A stretch of DNA of 64,000 nucleotides from Lineus longissimus (Eukaryota; Nemertea; Pilidiophora; Heteronemertea; Lineidae): assembly GCF_910592395.1 (NCBI RefSeq), contig NC_088314.1, positions 9,922,001 through 9,986,000 on the forward strand, read 5' to 3'. Position 1 is the stretch's first letter, and each line of letters begins with the position of its first letter. Under the pieces are notes generated by a model. It was given only the letters and a program-made list of their open reading frames with translations. It was not told the DNA's origin and did not search any database. Positions 12,943 to 26,700 of this stretch are shown piece after piece. A program made the position numbers and the translations under genes.

Positions 12943-14015
12943 AGCCCAGACCAGATTTTGTGCGGCAGGCTTTCATGTGGAGTCAATTTTTGTAAAAACT
13001 GAGATGCATATCATCTCTAAACAGGATAACGACTTCAAAACCTCTTTTTAAATGCCCTGAGTTAGAATTGGGACAAGACCACAGAAAACCTGACTAAAGT
13101 TTTCTGGTGTCTTAAGTCCCTGGGACTTATATAGTGCTCTCTTACAGTGTATATCATACAAATATAAATAGTTAAAAAACGAGTGTTTTAAGTTGTTATC
13201 CGGGGTATGCAACACAGGATGTCAATGTATTTGGTACTCCAGAAACTCATACTTCACCTTGTAACATATACCAAAATTACTTGCAAGTTTCCGGTGTAAA
13301 CAACGTCAATTAGTTAACCCAAGCCCAAATGAAATACCTCATACCTTTTAGAAATACTCTTAATCAAACCAGCAGTGCAGCATTTTCATGTTAGCAAAGC
13401 TCACCTGATTTTTTTTCAGTTGATATCATGATGATTTTAACCAATTTCAACAATTTTAGTATAATGGATATCTGGTAGTATGAAGACACTCCAGTGGCAT
13501 ATTTCAGAGCTAACATGGAAAAAAAAGAGAAAATCTGGAAGTCAAATTTGTAGTTTTGGCGAGCACATGGATATAGCAATATGCTTAAGTACACAAAATA
13601 TGATATTTTAAATTCTATTGCTGGCTGGGGTCTGTTTTCAGGTCAATGGTACTACAGGGTGAGGTCAATGACTGTTTGTATGAAACAGGTCAAACTGTAA
13701 TTCACAAACTTCTTACAGATATAGAAGACAAACTGTACCATAAACATGAACTTGTCCAGCAGTAGACAAATAAACAAGAAGTGCTATACTGAATTTTTAC
13801 CAGTTGTCAAATTTGCTGTTAAATGGTTCACCTGGAAAATATTCAGAGTCACCTTCAAAGGGAAGGGGACATGTGTACAGAACCTTATCAATTATTTTTT
13901 ACATTGTGTCGAGTACAGGGAACACTGACTACAGGAAATATAGGAAATAAACATATAGTAATCATCTGAGGCAATCTCTATGTGATATGAACATTACAGC
14001 TCACCAAGCCATGGC
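12943..14015. other. no feature seen beyond the possible 3' end
   Basis: This would hold the 3' UTR of the possible plus-strand exon. AATAAA-type words occur near 13774 and 13944. Nothing else is recognisable. Confidence 0.4.
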
Positions 14016-14375
14016 TCAGGATGGTACCATCACAATGAACTGCAGCCGAGTAAGCCATGGCTCAAGATTGCACCATCACCATGAACAGCTGAGTAAGCCA
14101 TGGCTCAAGATGGTACCATCACCATAAACAACAGCTGAGCAAGCCATGGCTTAAGATAGTACCATCACCATGAACAACAGCTGAGTAAGCCATGGCTCAA
14201 GATGAAATATCAGGATAGCAAGCCATGGCTCAAGATGGTACCATCACCATAAACAACAGCTGAGTAAGCCATGGCTCAAGATGGTACCATCACCACGAAC
14301 AACAGCTGAGTAAGCCATGGCTCAAGATGAAATATCAGGATAGCAAGCCATGGCTCAAAATGGTACAATCACTAT
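14016..14375 (+). repeat. ~46-bp tandem repeat
   Basis: About seven copies of gagtaagccatggctcaaga followed by tggtaccatcaccat and aacaacagct. Two copies are interrupted by the same tgaaatatcaggatagcaag segment, so a longer composite unit was duplicated. Confidence 0.9.
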
Positions 14376-17300
14376 TTACCAGAACAATACAGCCTCTGGT
14401 GAGAGTTACGCAAACAACAGTCGGCAAGTTCGATACAAAAACAACAACTGTAGAAGGGTCTAGACAAGGAAAAACTGGACTTTGAGGATGACAACAATGC
14501 CAATACAGTTATGAACAATATCAAAGGAGGCCTCTCAGCGTACAAGTAGGCCCTGGTGAGAGATTAGCAGGTTGCCTCTAGATGACAGTACAGATTCCAT
14601 TCTTTGATATAAGCAGTTCAGTTTGCAGCCCATGCCTCCATCTCTTTAACAGACTGAAATCAAAGCACAAGACATGTAACGAGAACTTTTCTACCATCTC
14701 GTCATTGCACTGCACTTATCATACAAGTCAATTCACAGTTCAGGGTTAACGTATCACTTCAAAAGTAATACGTTTTTGGTGGTAATGAGGTGAAGATATA
14801 TCAATTGATACATCCCATTAATCTAGACAGAGCATATTGAGGAAGTTAGGGGAAGACCTGCAGTTCATTTCAACCCCAGTAAACTACAGTGATGGATCTA
14901 CAGTGGTGTGTAGCACCGAGGTGCCCCCTCTCTCTTCGAATCCGGGATCCGCCACTGCAGTATGCTGTCCATAGGGATATACTACTACAAACAATATTCT
15001 ACACACACTATACCAGACACCATCAGGATTGAGATACCCCTTAGTTTCTCAGGAAAATGTTGAAATGATCAGTATACTTTATGTCTTGCAGAAACTTTTA
15101 ACTAATGACAAAATAATTTCCTTTGGTGAAAATGTACTGGTGTCTGCATGAGAACTCTCTCCAAACATTTACTGTGATGACATATCATGAGGTCGGCTCA
15201 AGACTTGGCTGAGTCAGGACCATCTTCAGTGGAGCAATGCCTTGATCCGGCCTTGAAAAGGCACTATATTAGTGTTTATTAGTGTTTATTATTGTTATTA
15301 ATATTATCATTACAATGTAAATATCCAATGGTTATTGTCAGTCATTTTCTTTTGATATGTTACTGCTAATGAAACAAAACAAAATAATGAATTACTAGAT
15401 TTCTGTACCCGTTTGGGAATGCTATCGAAATGCAACAACAGAATCAGACATAACAAAGACCTTGGCAATACTACAACACAAATGACAGGCCTTTGCTCAG
15501 GCCTGCTTCCCAGGCTAAAAAAAATATTCTTGGTGAAACTACCTTGAATTTTATAGAAATTTAGCACAAACTGTGTGCACACTTTCCTGACCGTGGTGCA
15601 TTTTCATTGTTTTTTGGGAATACTGAACAAGAACAGCACAAAAATTACGGCCACAATAAAGTCTTCAATCCAGATTCATAAATTCTATTCTGCTCTACAA
15701 AGTAAGGTTATATTCAGTCTTTTTGCACAAAGTTAGAAAACACCGAAATTTATTCTATCTTTTAACTTGCGTGTATTGCTTTGTTACATTCGAGAATACT
15801 CTAGCCAGGCAACCAGTGTGCACAGCCTAAAATCCAGTCGTGCCAGAATGAAGCAACCTCTAATAATTTTCCTTAAATAACTAATATATCGATTAAAATA
15901 ATTACATAATCATCACAAGAATTACTTTTCAAAACTTAAATAAATGTATATTAATCCAGAAACTACATTATGTTGTGAAGTATTTGATTCACCCCAAGCT
16001 TGACGGTTTTTAGCAATGTTCAGTATTTTTGGTTATTGTAGATAGAGGTACTAAATGAATAGTTTCATCGCAAAAAATGACATGCTCCATATCCAGCATT
16101 TTAGAGTTGATTGGACCACGGCAATGCCCATACGATCTCTGATCAGTCCTACACAGTTCAGAGAATTCGGGACAACAGTAGAACTTCTATGACAAAAACG
16201 TCCAAAAGTTTCCAATGGATTTTCAGTTAGATTCAAACTTCGAAACCAATTTTCTCAAAATGGCAAAAATGAATATATTGTTTTGCGATGAAACTCTTCA
16301 AATACTCGTGCGATAAAAGAAAACTTGGGAAAAGTGAAGAGAAAGCCGAGGACATTGCTAAGACATGTAAGAGGATCTTGACCTGTTAGGCCCATTGCAG
16401 ACAAGTGTTTTTATCGCAGCGATGTACAAAGCTTACTGCTGCGTTAAGTTACGAGTCTCTGTGGGCAAATCAGTCAGCATTAGGTTTGAGGTTATTGCAT
16501 CCCACACTGATGACCAATCTTTATCGCGGGCAACTGCAATGACCCCCAACAGACAAGCAATCTTTGTTGCATGTGATAAATATCACACGTTGCTCGTATG
16601 CACTTTCTATTGTGTATAAAAATGGATGCTATCATATTCCCTTCTGTACCAGATCTCATTAACTCTATCATGTTTAGTGGATAAAATATAATTGTTGTAC
16701 ACACAATGAAAAATACAGGTTTTCATGAGACACATATTTACAGCTGCTACAACTCGTAGCTGTATCGAATAATAATGAAGAAATCATTTTGATCAAATTT
16801 AACACAAGGGTAAGAATCAAAATATATTTATATTCATATGTTGATACTCAACAAACACAAGGTGTTAGGATGCACTTCTCCACATCAGCTTGGTTGTAAA
16901 AACAACTTCTATACCTTGAACATGACCGATGAAATAAATGTACTAGGACTAACCTGGGAACATCAACTTGTACCAGACTGTGAGGTCCTCGAGAGAAAGC
17001 CTTGAAAAAATGATCAACAAATACCTGTCCGTGACTTTACACTGTGTCTTGAATAATTGATACGAGAAAGAACCCCCACACACTGAACAACTGAATGATT
17101 TCTTGTTGAACTTACAAAATGCCTTTCAGGAGAAAAATGTCACTGCAGCATTCAAACAGTCTAACAGTCTAAAATGATCTTTATTCATTTAAGTGCCCCG
17201 AAAACAAGGAATTTAAATCACCGTTACTTGCAATTATTATCACTGCTATGTGCCTCTCGTTAGTGGGTATTAAAACCAATAATCACTGGGTTCGAACTGA

Positions 17301-17647
17301 TTGCAGGTCACCGCGATCAGCAATTCTTGTCGCAGGCACTGTGATGACCACTGCAAACAAGCAAGTTTTGTTGCATGCACTGCAATTTAAATCGCTTGTT
17401 TCCGTGGCGCTTAATTGTCTTCGTCTCAAGAAACCGTCAACGAAATATTATTTACATTTCCCACAATCAGCGGGAGAAATGTGCTGACTCAGCACACTAG
17501 TAATTTGAACAAATCACCTATTAACTAATTGGGCAATTCTTATCACTTGAAACTGCAAAGTTGACCAATTTTACTTGTTGGAAGTGTCTTTACATCAAAA
17601 TGATCCATGGTTTTATTTTGATCTTAGAAAAATAATGATGATTGCGA
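14376..17647. other. intergenic or 3' UTR region; dispersed repeat copies
   Basis: No exon seen. Two copies of a dispersed family lie at about 16500-16590 and 17300-17400, sharing gcaactgcaatgacc or gcactgtgatgacc, then acaagcaa and ttgttgcatg. A third copy is at 46690-46755. Part of this stretch should be the PRKAR2 3' UTR. Confidence 0.5.
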
Positions 17648-17778
17648 CTATCGGAGATCGGATATGTTGCTTTTTGATCCAAACATTCGTACGAGCTGTT
17701 CTTCGTATTCGTCTATATTTCTCTTCATGACTTCCATGCACGGACCGAGAAGGCGTTCAAACGCATCCACATCCAACA
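17648..17778 (-). CDS. PRKAR2: PRKAR2 exon 13: C-terminus and stop
   Basis: The coding part is 131 bp: two bases of Val322, 42 codons and a TAG stop. It encodes [40 protein letters not shown] and LR, the family C-terminus. Its acceptor, ttgttgttctctcttccag, is repeated about 21 times in the array directly upstream. An AATAAA on the minus strand (plus 17612-17617) lies 31 bp after the stop but seems too close to be the only poly(A) signal; the 3' UTR end is not determined. Confidence 0.96.
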
Positions 17779-20700
17779 CTGGAAGAGAGAACAACAAGAA
17801 TAGGAGTAAGGCTGGACTGGAAGAGAGAACAACAAGAAAAGGTGTAAGGTTGCACTGGAAGAGAGAACAACAAGAATAGGTGTAAGGTTGCACTGGAAAA
17901 GAGAACAAAAAGAATAGGTGTAAGGTTGCACTGGAAAAGAGAACAACAAGAATAGGTGTAAAGTTGCACTGGAAGAGAGAACAACAAGAATAGGTGTAAG
18001 GTTGCACTGGAAAAGAGAACAACAAGAATAGGTGTAAAGTTGCACTGGAAGAGAGAACAACAAGAATAGGTGTAAGGTTGCACTGGAAAAGAGAACAACA
18101 GGAATAGGTGTAAGGTTGCACTGGAAAAGAGAACAACAAGAATAGGAGTAAGGTTGCACTGGAAAAGAGAACAACAAGAATAGGAGTAAGGTTGCACTGG
18201 AAAAGAGAACAACAGGAATAGGTGTAAGGTTGCACTGGAAAAGAGAACAACAAGAATAGGTGTAAAGTTGCACTGGAAGAGAGAACAACAAGAATAGGTG
18301 TAAGGTTGCACTGGAAGAGAGAACAACAGGAATAGGTGTAAGGTTGCACTGGAAGAGAGAACAACAGGAATAGGTGTAAGGTTTCACTTGAAGAGAGAAC
18401 AACAAGAATAGGTGTAAGGTTTCACTTGAAGAGAGAACAACAAGAATAGGTGTAAGGTTGCACTGGAAGAGAGAACAACAAGAATAGGAGTAAGGTTGCA
18501 CTGGAAGAGAGAACAACAAGAATAGGTGTAAGGTTTCACTTGAAGAGAGAACAACAAGAATAGGAGTAAGATTCTTCTGGTTGATTCAAAGTATTTTTTG
18601 GTATTTTTTTCAGACACAATATCTCGCCAATCTCCAGATGTAGTGACAAGGAGAAATGAGGTCAAATATTTGACATTTGAAAAACAAATTTTATGAAAGG
18701 ACAGGTGGCTCAGTTGATATAAGGCCATCCTGCTCAGACAACAACAAAAACCAAACACATCAAAGTATTTTCCTTTTGAAATCTCCCCTCGGAGTCGATA
18801 TCCTCCCCAAAGTTTTGTGAGAAGATCAGAACACCAAGCTCCAATCAAAACTTACCTGCAAGTTTGGTTTTTCCAACAGCCATGACTGATGCTGCCCGAG
18901 GTTTATGTGTGACGAGGGCTAATTCTGCAAGATAAGAGTTTAAGAGTTACAATGAAATAAAAGAATACAAATGATGATTCAGTTTGGCCATGAAGAGTCA
19001 GTAAATATCATATCTGAAATTTCTGAGTGAGTGTTATAATGTTGTGACTGTATACTCTAAGTGTAAATCTTCAACTTCAAATCGCCAACTTCACAGGAGT
19101 GACTTCCACAAACAACTTCTTAAAGATACTCACCTCCAAAGTACTGTCCTTTTGTACATCTTGTTAACTCTACTTCAGTGTCTGGATCATTCTGGAGAAA
19201 GAGAGAGGGTACATTCACTTGAGTTCAGCATGGGGGGAAGAGGGGTACCAGCCCATGTCCTCTTAATATAAACTAGAGCAACGTAAAGCATGGCATACGC
19301 CCCCGACTATAAAAGTGTTGCCTCCTGATCGAAGTAAAATTTAAAACGGCTATTCACGTTTTCATGACCTCTCATCACCCTCCCCCCCAAAAAGACATCT
19401 TAAATTTGATAGTGATGCAATGGCGCAGACAGAAGGAACCTTCCTGTATTTTTTCCCAATGAGTGACACAAATTCAGATCAGCTAAGGGATTTATGAGGT
19501 GGTAATCGAGTGAAAAGGAACCTGCCCCTAAAATCACTTGCAAGACACATCAGAAAAGCTGGCTAGACGAAATGAAATTAACAGAAATCAAATTCAAGAT
19601 GGCTGCCATGCCAGCCATATTGAATTTAGGATCTTGTTGATTTTCTAAAGGAACCAGCTTTACTCACTCCCAATAAACCACAATAAAATTGGACCGATCA
19701 ACTGAGGCATTTGTCTGATAACTGACAAAAGGAAGAATGTCAGTTGACAACACTGCACAGTCCATCACTGACAGTTGTCAGGGAAAAAATGCCCTGTCAA
19801 AATTCATGAATACGCATTCCACTGCTCACCCCAAATCCCACAAAAATAAAGGCGTCTAGCCTAGGCCCCAACAACATCTTTTTGCCTGCTTCAGCTGCCC
19901 GAAAATACTACTGGCATTTCCCTAACATGTCTAGAGCCAACAATCCGATAGTTTGCTGTCGAGACTCCATGACGGTAGCCTACATTGGTTAAGCTGACTT
20001 TTAAAAGGCCAATTAGATGGCAGCACCATCAGTTTATCAATTTTCTATACTTTGAGATTATTTATTTGATAAGCACCAGGGCAGGCTGGGATATCCTCCC
20101 TCATCAGGCTTTTGTATCATTCCAAAACTACCACAAGTTTTGGATCCACTCTGCCGACCCGGACTCCTCTGAGGGGACATTACGGACAGAGTACCTCTGA
20201 TGGTTCAGAATGCAAAACTACATGTGTGAGTGTTTTTAGAAATGATCCAAATGCCTGCTATAGGTGGATGGTCAGGGGGAGATGAATTAAATAAAGAGGC
20301 GACACTGGGAGTGCCTTTACCGAGGTTATGATTAAGATATTCCTCTACAACATAATTTTTAAACCATTAGAAGGCAATAAGGGTTACTATAGAAAGAAAG
20401 AACTTGAGATCGGGGGTGCTACCAACTGCTGAAGATATGGGACAAACTGATAGGTTCTGCGCATCCACGCATGCGCAGGTTGGCCCTGTCGAAGTAGCTG
20501 AATTGCTACGAAAGCTTTGGTAAGCTTGACAATGTTTATGCTCTTTCAAAGTTCAAAAACCATTTTGGATTCGAAAGAAAGTAACATAAACTTCTCAATG
20601 GTCACAGTCGCCAAAAGAAGTCGGCGGAAACGTAACTGGTGCAAGTGAAAGAGAGGAAGCGTGTGCATGTTATTCAGCTATATGAACCTAATAACGCTAA

Positions 20701-23700
20701 GAAAAACATGGTTATGTAACAAGAAACTCAACCACAACGTTTGACTTTAAGTTAGAGTACACTTACAACCAGCTACAAAAATGATGAATATAATCAGTCT
20801 ACATGTACAAACTCACAAAAAATGATGGGATGGGTTTGATATCATGAATATAATTTGTGATGTGCAAACAAGTATCATGAGTTGACAGAAGTGAAGATTT
20901 GTGTTGAAGAGAAAGTGAAGATATGTGTTGAAGAGAAAGTGAAGATTTGTGTTGAAGAGAAAGTGAAGATATGTGTTGAAGAGAAAGTGAAGATTTGTGT
21001 TGAAGAGAAAGTGAAGATTTGTGTTGAAGAGAAAGTGAAGATTTGTGTTTGAAGAGAAAGTGAAGATTTGTGTTGAAGAGAAAGTGAAGATTTGTGTTGA
21101 AGAGAAAGTGAAGATTTGTGTTGAAGAGAAAGTGAAGATTTGTGTTGAAGAGAAAGTGAAGATTTGTGTTTGAAGAGAAAGTGAAGATTTGTGTTGAAGA
21201 GAAAGTGAAGATTTGTGTTTGAAGAGAAAGTGAAGATTTGTGTTGAAGAGAAAGTGAAGATTTGTGTTGAAGAGAAAGTGAAGATTTGTGTCGAAGAGAA
21301 AGTGAAGATTTGTGTTGAAGAGAAATAACAAAACTCCAGATATTTACATATAACATAATATAATCAAAGAGAGTGGTACGCTTATCAGTATAGTTATTAC
21401 AGGCCAATGGAAACTGAGCCTCGTATCCAAGAGAGATGCTAGAGATGCTCACTTGTTCTTCCCCGGTCACCTCATGACAGTCCCCACTCTAGTGAATATT
21501 CCAGCTGTGGGCCACAACAGACCGGCCCAAATCCTTTCTCAAACAAATTTTAGAGGGATGCAATGCACTCTTTTCACCCTCATTTTCACCAGCAACAGAT
21601 GTTCCTGGGTCTGTTGTTTCAGAATTGGACTCCCCACTGTGGTGTGGTCAATCGATCGGGTACTATGCCTGTTACATGTATGTCAAACAGTCTCAACTGA
21701 CAACTGTGTGCACTTATTCTGACTTAACGTTTATTAGAAGATTACTGAAAACCGTGAAATTAGTGTAAGCACTATATTTCCGTGTATGCACTGCACTAAA
21801 ATGCAAACTTAAAAAGCCAAAAATGTCAACAGTAATGCAGTCGACAGGCCAAGAATCGCATTACTGGTGCACATAGTCATACTTATTTCTGTATCTTTTA
21901 AGACAAACAGGACAAAAATCTAACATTTCTTTCCCGTTTGACCCTGAATTCAATTGTTTTCCACTCGTCACAGATTGTTTTGTGAAATTTTTAAAAGTTT
22001 TAGCGGCGTAAAGGTAAACACATCTACTTCTTCCATGCCCACTTTCACCAAAACTGTGAACCGTGTAGCCGGTAGGCTTGTCATGTTTTGCAGCGCAGCC
22101 AATTAGGGTCTGTAGAGTTTTCAGGAGGGGACGAAAGAAGTCTTTTCATGTGATGTATACTTACAACATTTGTCATGGTAATTCTAACTTCTCCATCTTC
22201 AACAAAATACATACAGTCAGCCGTGTCTCCCTGGGAAAGAAAAAATTTTGATGTTATACAACCTTTTTCTGGCCACACAGAGTGATTTGGATAAAACGAG
22301 TGAGGAGAGTGAGCCATGGTAAACAGTTCAATTGGTCCTGAAAGAAAAAGGGACAAACCTATCACCCTTGCTCACAATTAGGTGTTCTACACTACCCCTA
22401 GTATTTCTTCCAGGTAAAATTAGAAGGATGCAGCACCCTGCCCCTCTAAAAAGGTGCCCTGCCTTCTTTGAGGACAGCTTATGCATGTTCTATTACAGAC
22501 AGGCGGTTAGCACTGCCCTTTTTCTCAGTTTGACCAGCCACTTTCTGTGCTCATTTTCAAAATCCCTGCCCTTTTAAACTTCTGGAAGAAACACCACCCC
22601 CCCCCCCCCCATGCTAATAAATCATTCTCTAGGTAACCTGATGGGGCTGATGCGTGAAAATGTCAACCGCACGACCGCCTGCCATCCACAAGCTGAAACA
22701 TATTTTTCCATTTGACAAGGACAATGTGGCTAAGAGCATATGACACGCAATATTCCACTATCCTGCTGTGACCTTTTCTAACACCGTTTATTATTGCTTA
22801 TCAAGTAAGCTCACATTTTGTTTCTAAGAAATCATATCGTTGTTTATTATTGTTAATCAAGCAACCTTACATTTTGTTTCTAAGAAATCATATCGCCGTT
22901 TATTGTCACCTATCAAGTAAGCTCACATTTTGTTTCTAAGAAATCATATCGTTGTTTATTATTGCTTATCAAGCAAGCTCACATTTTGTTTATAAGAAAT
23001 CATATCGCTGTTTATTATTGCTTATCAAGTAAGCTCACATTTCACTTCTAAGAAATCATATTGCTGTTTGTTATTGCTTATCAAGTAACCCACATTTCAC
23101 TTCTAAGAAATCATATCGCCGTTTATTGTCACCTATCAAGTAAGCTCACATTTTGTTTCTAAGAAATCATATCGCTGTTTATTATTGCTTATCAAGTAAG
23201 CTCACATTTCACTTCTAAGAAATCATATCGCCGTTTATTATTGCTTATCAAGTAGCTCACATTTCACCTCTAAGAAATCATATCGCTGTTTATTATTGCT
23301 TATCAAGTAAGCTCACATTTCACTGAAGAAATCATATTGCAGTTTATTATTGCCTATCAAAAAGCTCACATTTCACTTCTGAGAAATCATATCGCTGTTT
23401 ATTATTGCTTATCAAGTAAGCTCACATTTCACTTCTAAGAAATCATATCGCTGTTTATTATTGCTTATCAAGTAAGCTCACATTTCACTTCTAAGAAATC
23501 ATATTACTGTTTATTATTGCTTATCAAGCAACCTCACATTTTGTTTCTAAGAAATCATATCACTGTTGATAATTGCTTATCAAGTAAGCTCACATTTTGT
23601 TTCTACATGTAAGAAATCATATCGCTGTTTATTATTGCTTACCAAGTAAGCTCACATTTCACTTCTAAGAAATCATATCGCCGTTTATTATTGCTAAGAA

Positions 23701-26700
23701 ATCATATTGCTGTTTATTATTGCTTATCAAGTAAGCTCACATTTTGTTTCTACATGTAAGAAATCATATTGCCTTTTATTATTACTTATCAAGTAAGCTC
23801 ACATTTCACTTCTAAGAAATCATATTGCTGTTTATTATTGCTTATCAAGTAACCCACATTTCACTTCTAAGAAATCATATCGCTGTTTATTATTGCTTAT
23901 CAAGTAAGCTCACATTTCACTTCTAAGAAATCATATTGCTGTTTATTATTGCTTATCAAGTAACCCACATTTCACTTCTAAGAAATCATATCGCCGTTTA
24001 TTATTGCTCATCAAGTAAGCTCATATTTTGTTTCTAAGAAATCATATCACTGTTTATTATTGCTTATCAAGCAAACTCACATTTTGTTTCTAAGAAATCA
24101 TATCGCTGTTTATTATTGCTTATCAAGTAAACTCACATTTTGTTTCTGAGAAATCATATCGCTGTTTATTATTGCTTATCAAGTAAACTCACATTTTGTT
24201 TATAAGAAATCATATTGCTCATTATTATTGCTTATCAAGTAAGCTCACATTTCACTTTTAAGAAATCATATCGCTGTTTATCATTGCTTATCAAGTAAGC
24301 TCACATTTCAGTTCTAAGAAATCATATCGCTGTTTATTATTGCTTATCAAGTAAGCTCACATTTTGTTTATAAGAAATCATATTGCTCTTTATTATTGCT
24401 TATCAAGTAAGCTCACATTTCACTTTTAAGAAATCATATCGCTGTTTATTATTGCTTATCAAGTAAACTCACATTTTGTTTATAAGAAATCATATTGCTC
24501 TTTATTATTGCTTATCAAGTAAGCTCACATTTCACTTTTAAGAAATCATATCGCTGTTTATTATTGTTTATCAAGTAAACTCACATTTTGTTTCTAAGAA
24601 ATCATATCGCTGTTTATTATTGCTTATCAAGTAAACTCACATTTTGTTTATAAGAAATCATATTGCTCTTTATTATTGCTTATCAAGTAAGCTCACATTT
24701 CACTTTTAAGAAATCATATCGCTGTTTATCATTGCTTATCAGGTAAGCTCACATTTCAGTTCTAAGAAATCATATCGCTGTTTATTACTGCTTATCAAGT
24801 AAGCTCACATTTCACTTCTAAGAAATCATATCGCTGTTTATTATTGCTTATCAAGTGAGCTCACATTTCACTTCTAAGAAATCATATCGCTGTTTATTAT
24901 GGCTTATCAAGTAAGCTCACATTTCACTTCTAAGAAATCATATCGCTGTTTATTATTGCTTATCAAGCAAGCTCACATTTCACTTCTTAGAAATCATATC
25001 GCTGTTTATTATTGCCTATCAAGTAAGCTCACATTTCAGTTCTAAGAAATCATATCGCTGTTTATTACTGCTTATCAAGTAAGCTCACATTTCAGTTCAA
25101 AAATAACATATCGCTGTTTAGTTTTGCTTTTCAAGTAAAAAGCTTTAATTTCACCTCTAAAAATCATGTCCTCAGAAGACATCAAAATGAAGAATGTCCT
25201 TGCTGTGGTGACCTACTGCCGGCAGTGATACCTTCTGACATTAACTGTCACTGTGGTAACATTTCCCGGCTCTCACTAATTGAGATTTACATTACAGGGA
25301 ATGGATTGCCATTAATACTGATCATTTGTCGCAAGATTGCCTCAGGCAAATGAACGTTTTTATGATATCGATAAGAAATATTGGTCGTTTGAAGAGGGGG
25401 ATGCTGCAATGGTGGGCATTATTGAGATGAGTTTTCAAAGTTGGGTTACACAGACATTAACATTTTAGGAAGGTTGGGTTACGGAGGCTTTTTTCTAAAG
25501 CCTTCACCACCAAAGGGTTTGGCATTTTTCTGCTGTACTATTTTCAGCTAAGTGTTGCAACTAAGCCAATATTTTATGCATTAAACTGTAGCTAAAACCC
25601 CTGATGTTGTAATCTTTTCACACTGTTTCAACACTGGTAAAAAAAAGCTGTGTGTTTATTTTCTTTTAAATTGCATCACTTTTTCATCAAGGAATTTTTT
25701 AATAAATAAAATATATTGACCTCCCATCCCCTCCCTACCTGAAAAAATCATATATTTGACTTTTTTTCTCCTCATCATTAATACAATATGTGGAAAATGT
25801 CCCTGTGTCATTTACAAAAATTCACCAGATAGCATGTCGATCTTATCTTGTTTGTAGCATTTTCTCTGAGCATTCCGACACAGATGGTCCTAAAGTGGGA
25901 TAGGTCTCAACCCAGTAAATACCAGGTGTGGCATCCTCTTGGTAGACTGATTATTTAATGATGAGGCAATTCAGGGGGTTAAAATCTCAAGTCATTCCCT
26001 GGACTAATTAGGGCTGTCTTGTCGATGCGACCATTAATCAAGCTTAGCCGATTGTTGCAACGATAATGGTGGGATATTTGCATTATTGACCAGCGGTGAT
26101 TAGTCGCTTGAGTGCTAACACACCTACAGATACTGAGCGTCAGTCTCACACAGGCAAATCAATGTCGCATTTCTCTCAGACACGCCATCTCTCTGCGGGG
26201 ATAACAATCTGCTTCGCACGGAAAAACCAACAGGGCACAGAAAAAGTGGGTAAAAAAAGACCCTTGAAATTGCGTCTAATCAAATTTGAATAGGTAGCTA
26301 GATCAATTCTTTTGATCGTAGCCAAACCAATTTGGACAAGACAGTTTTAGATTCCTCAGCAGAGCGCAAACAAATCTGACGTTGTAATCTTTCCACACCG
26401 TTTCGACACTGTTAAAAAAAGCTGTGTGTTTATTTTCTTTTAAATTGCATCCAGAAAATTCCCGGCCTTGGTTATTGATGAGGTGTTACAAAACAGGTGC
26501 AAGATTAAGTTTTTCACACAAAGCTTTTACAACCATCTACCGTCTTAGAACAGGCCACAGCGGCCTTTGTGAGCATCTAAAAGGAATAGGAGTAAGGCAC
26601 ACAGCAGAATTCCACGCCAGACAGCAGTGCAGATACCAGACAATATCCTACAAGTCAGTCCCCAGCACCAGGATTCACTGCAGAAATTCTGGCCCGCAGA

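Noticed and set aside
17725-18519. 264-residue minus-strand frame rich in Leu, Phe, Ser
   Set aside because: It is the 38-bp splice-site array read in one of three open frames and is shifted relative to PRKAR2 exon 13.
20799-21470. 223-residue repetitive frame (SLSLQHKS)
   Set aside because: It only translates the 24-bp minisatellite.
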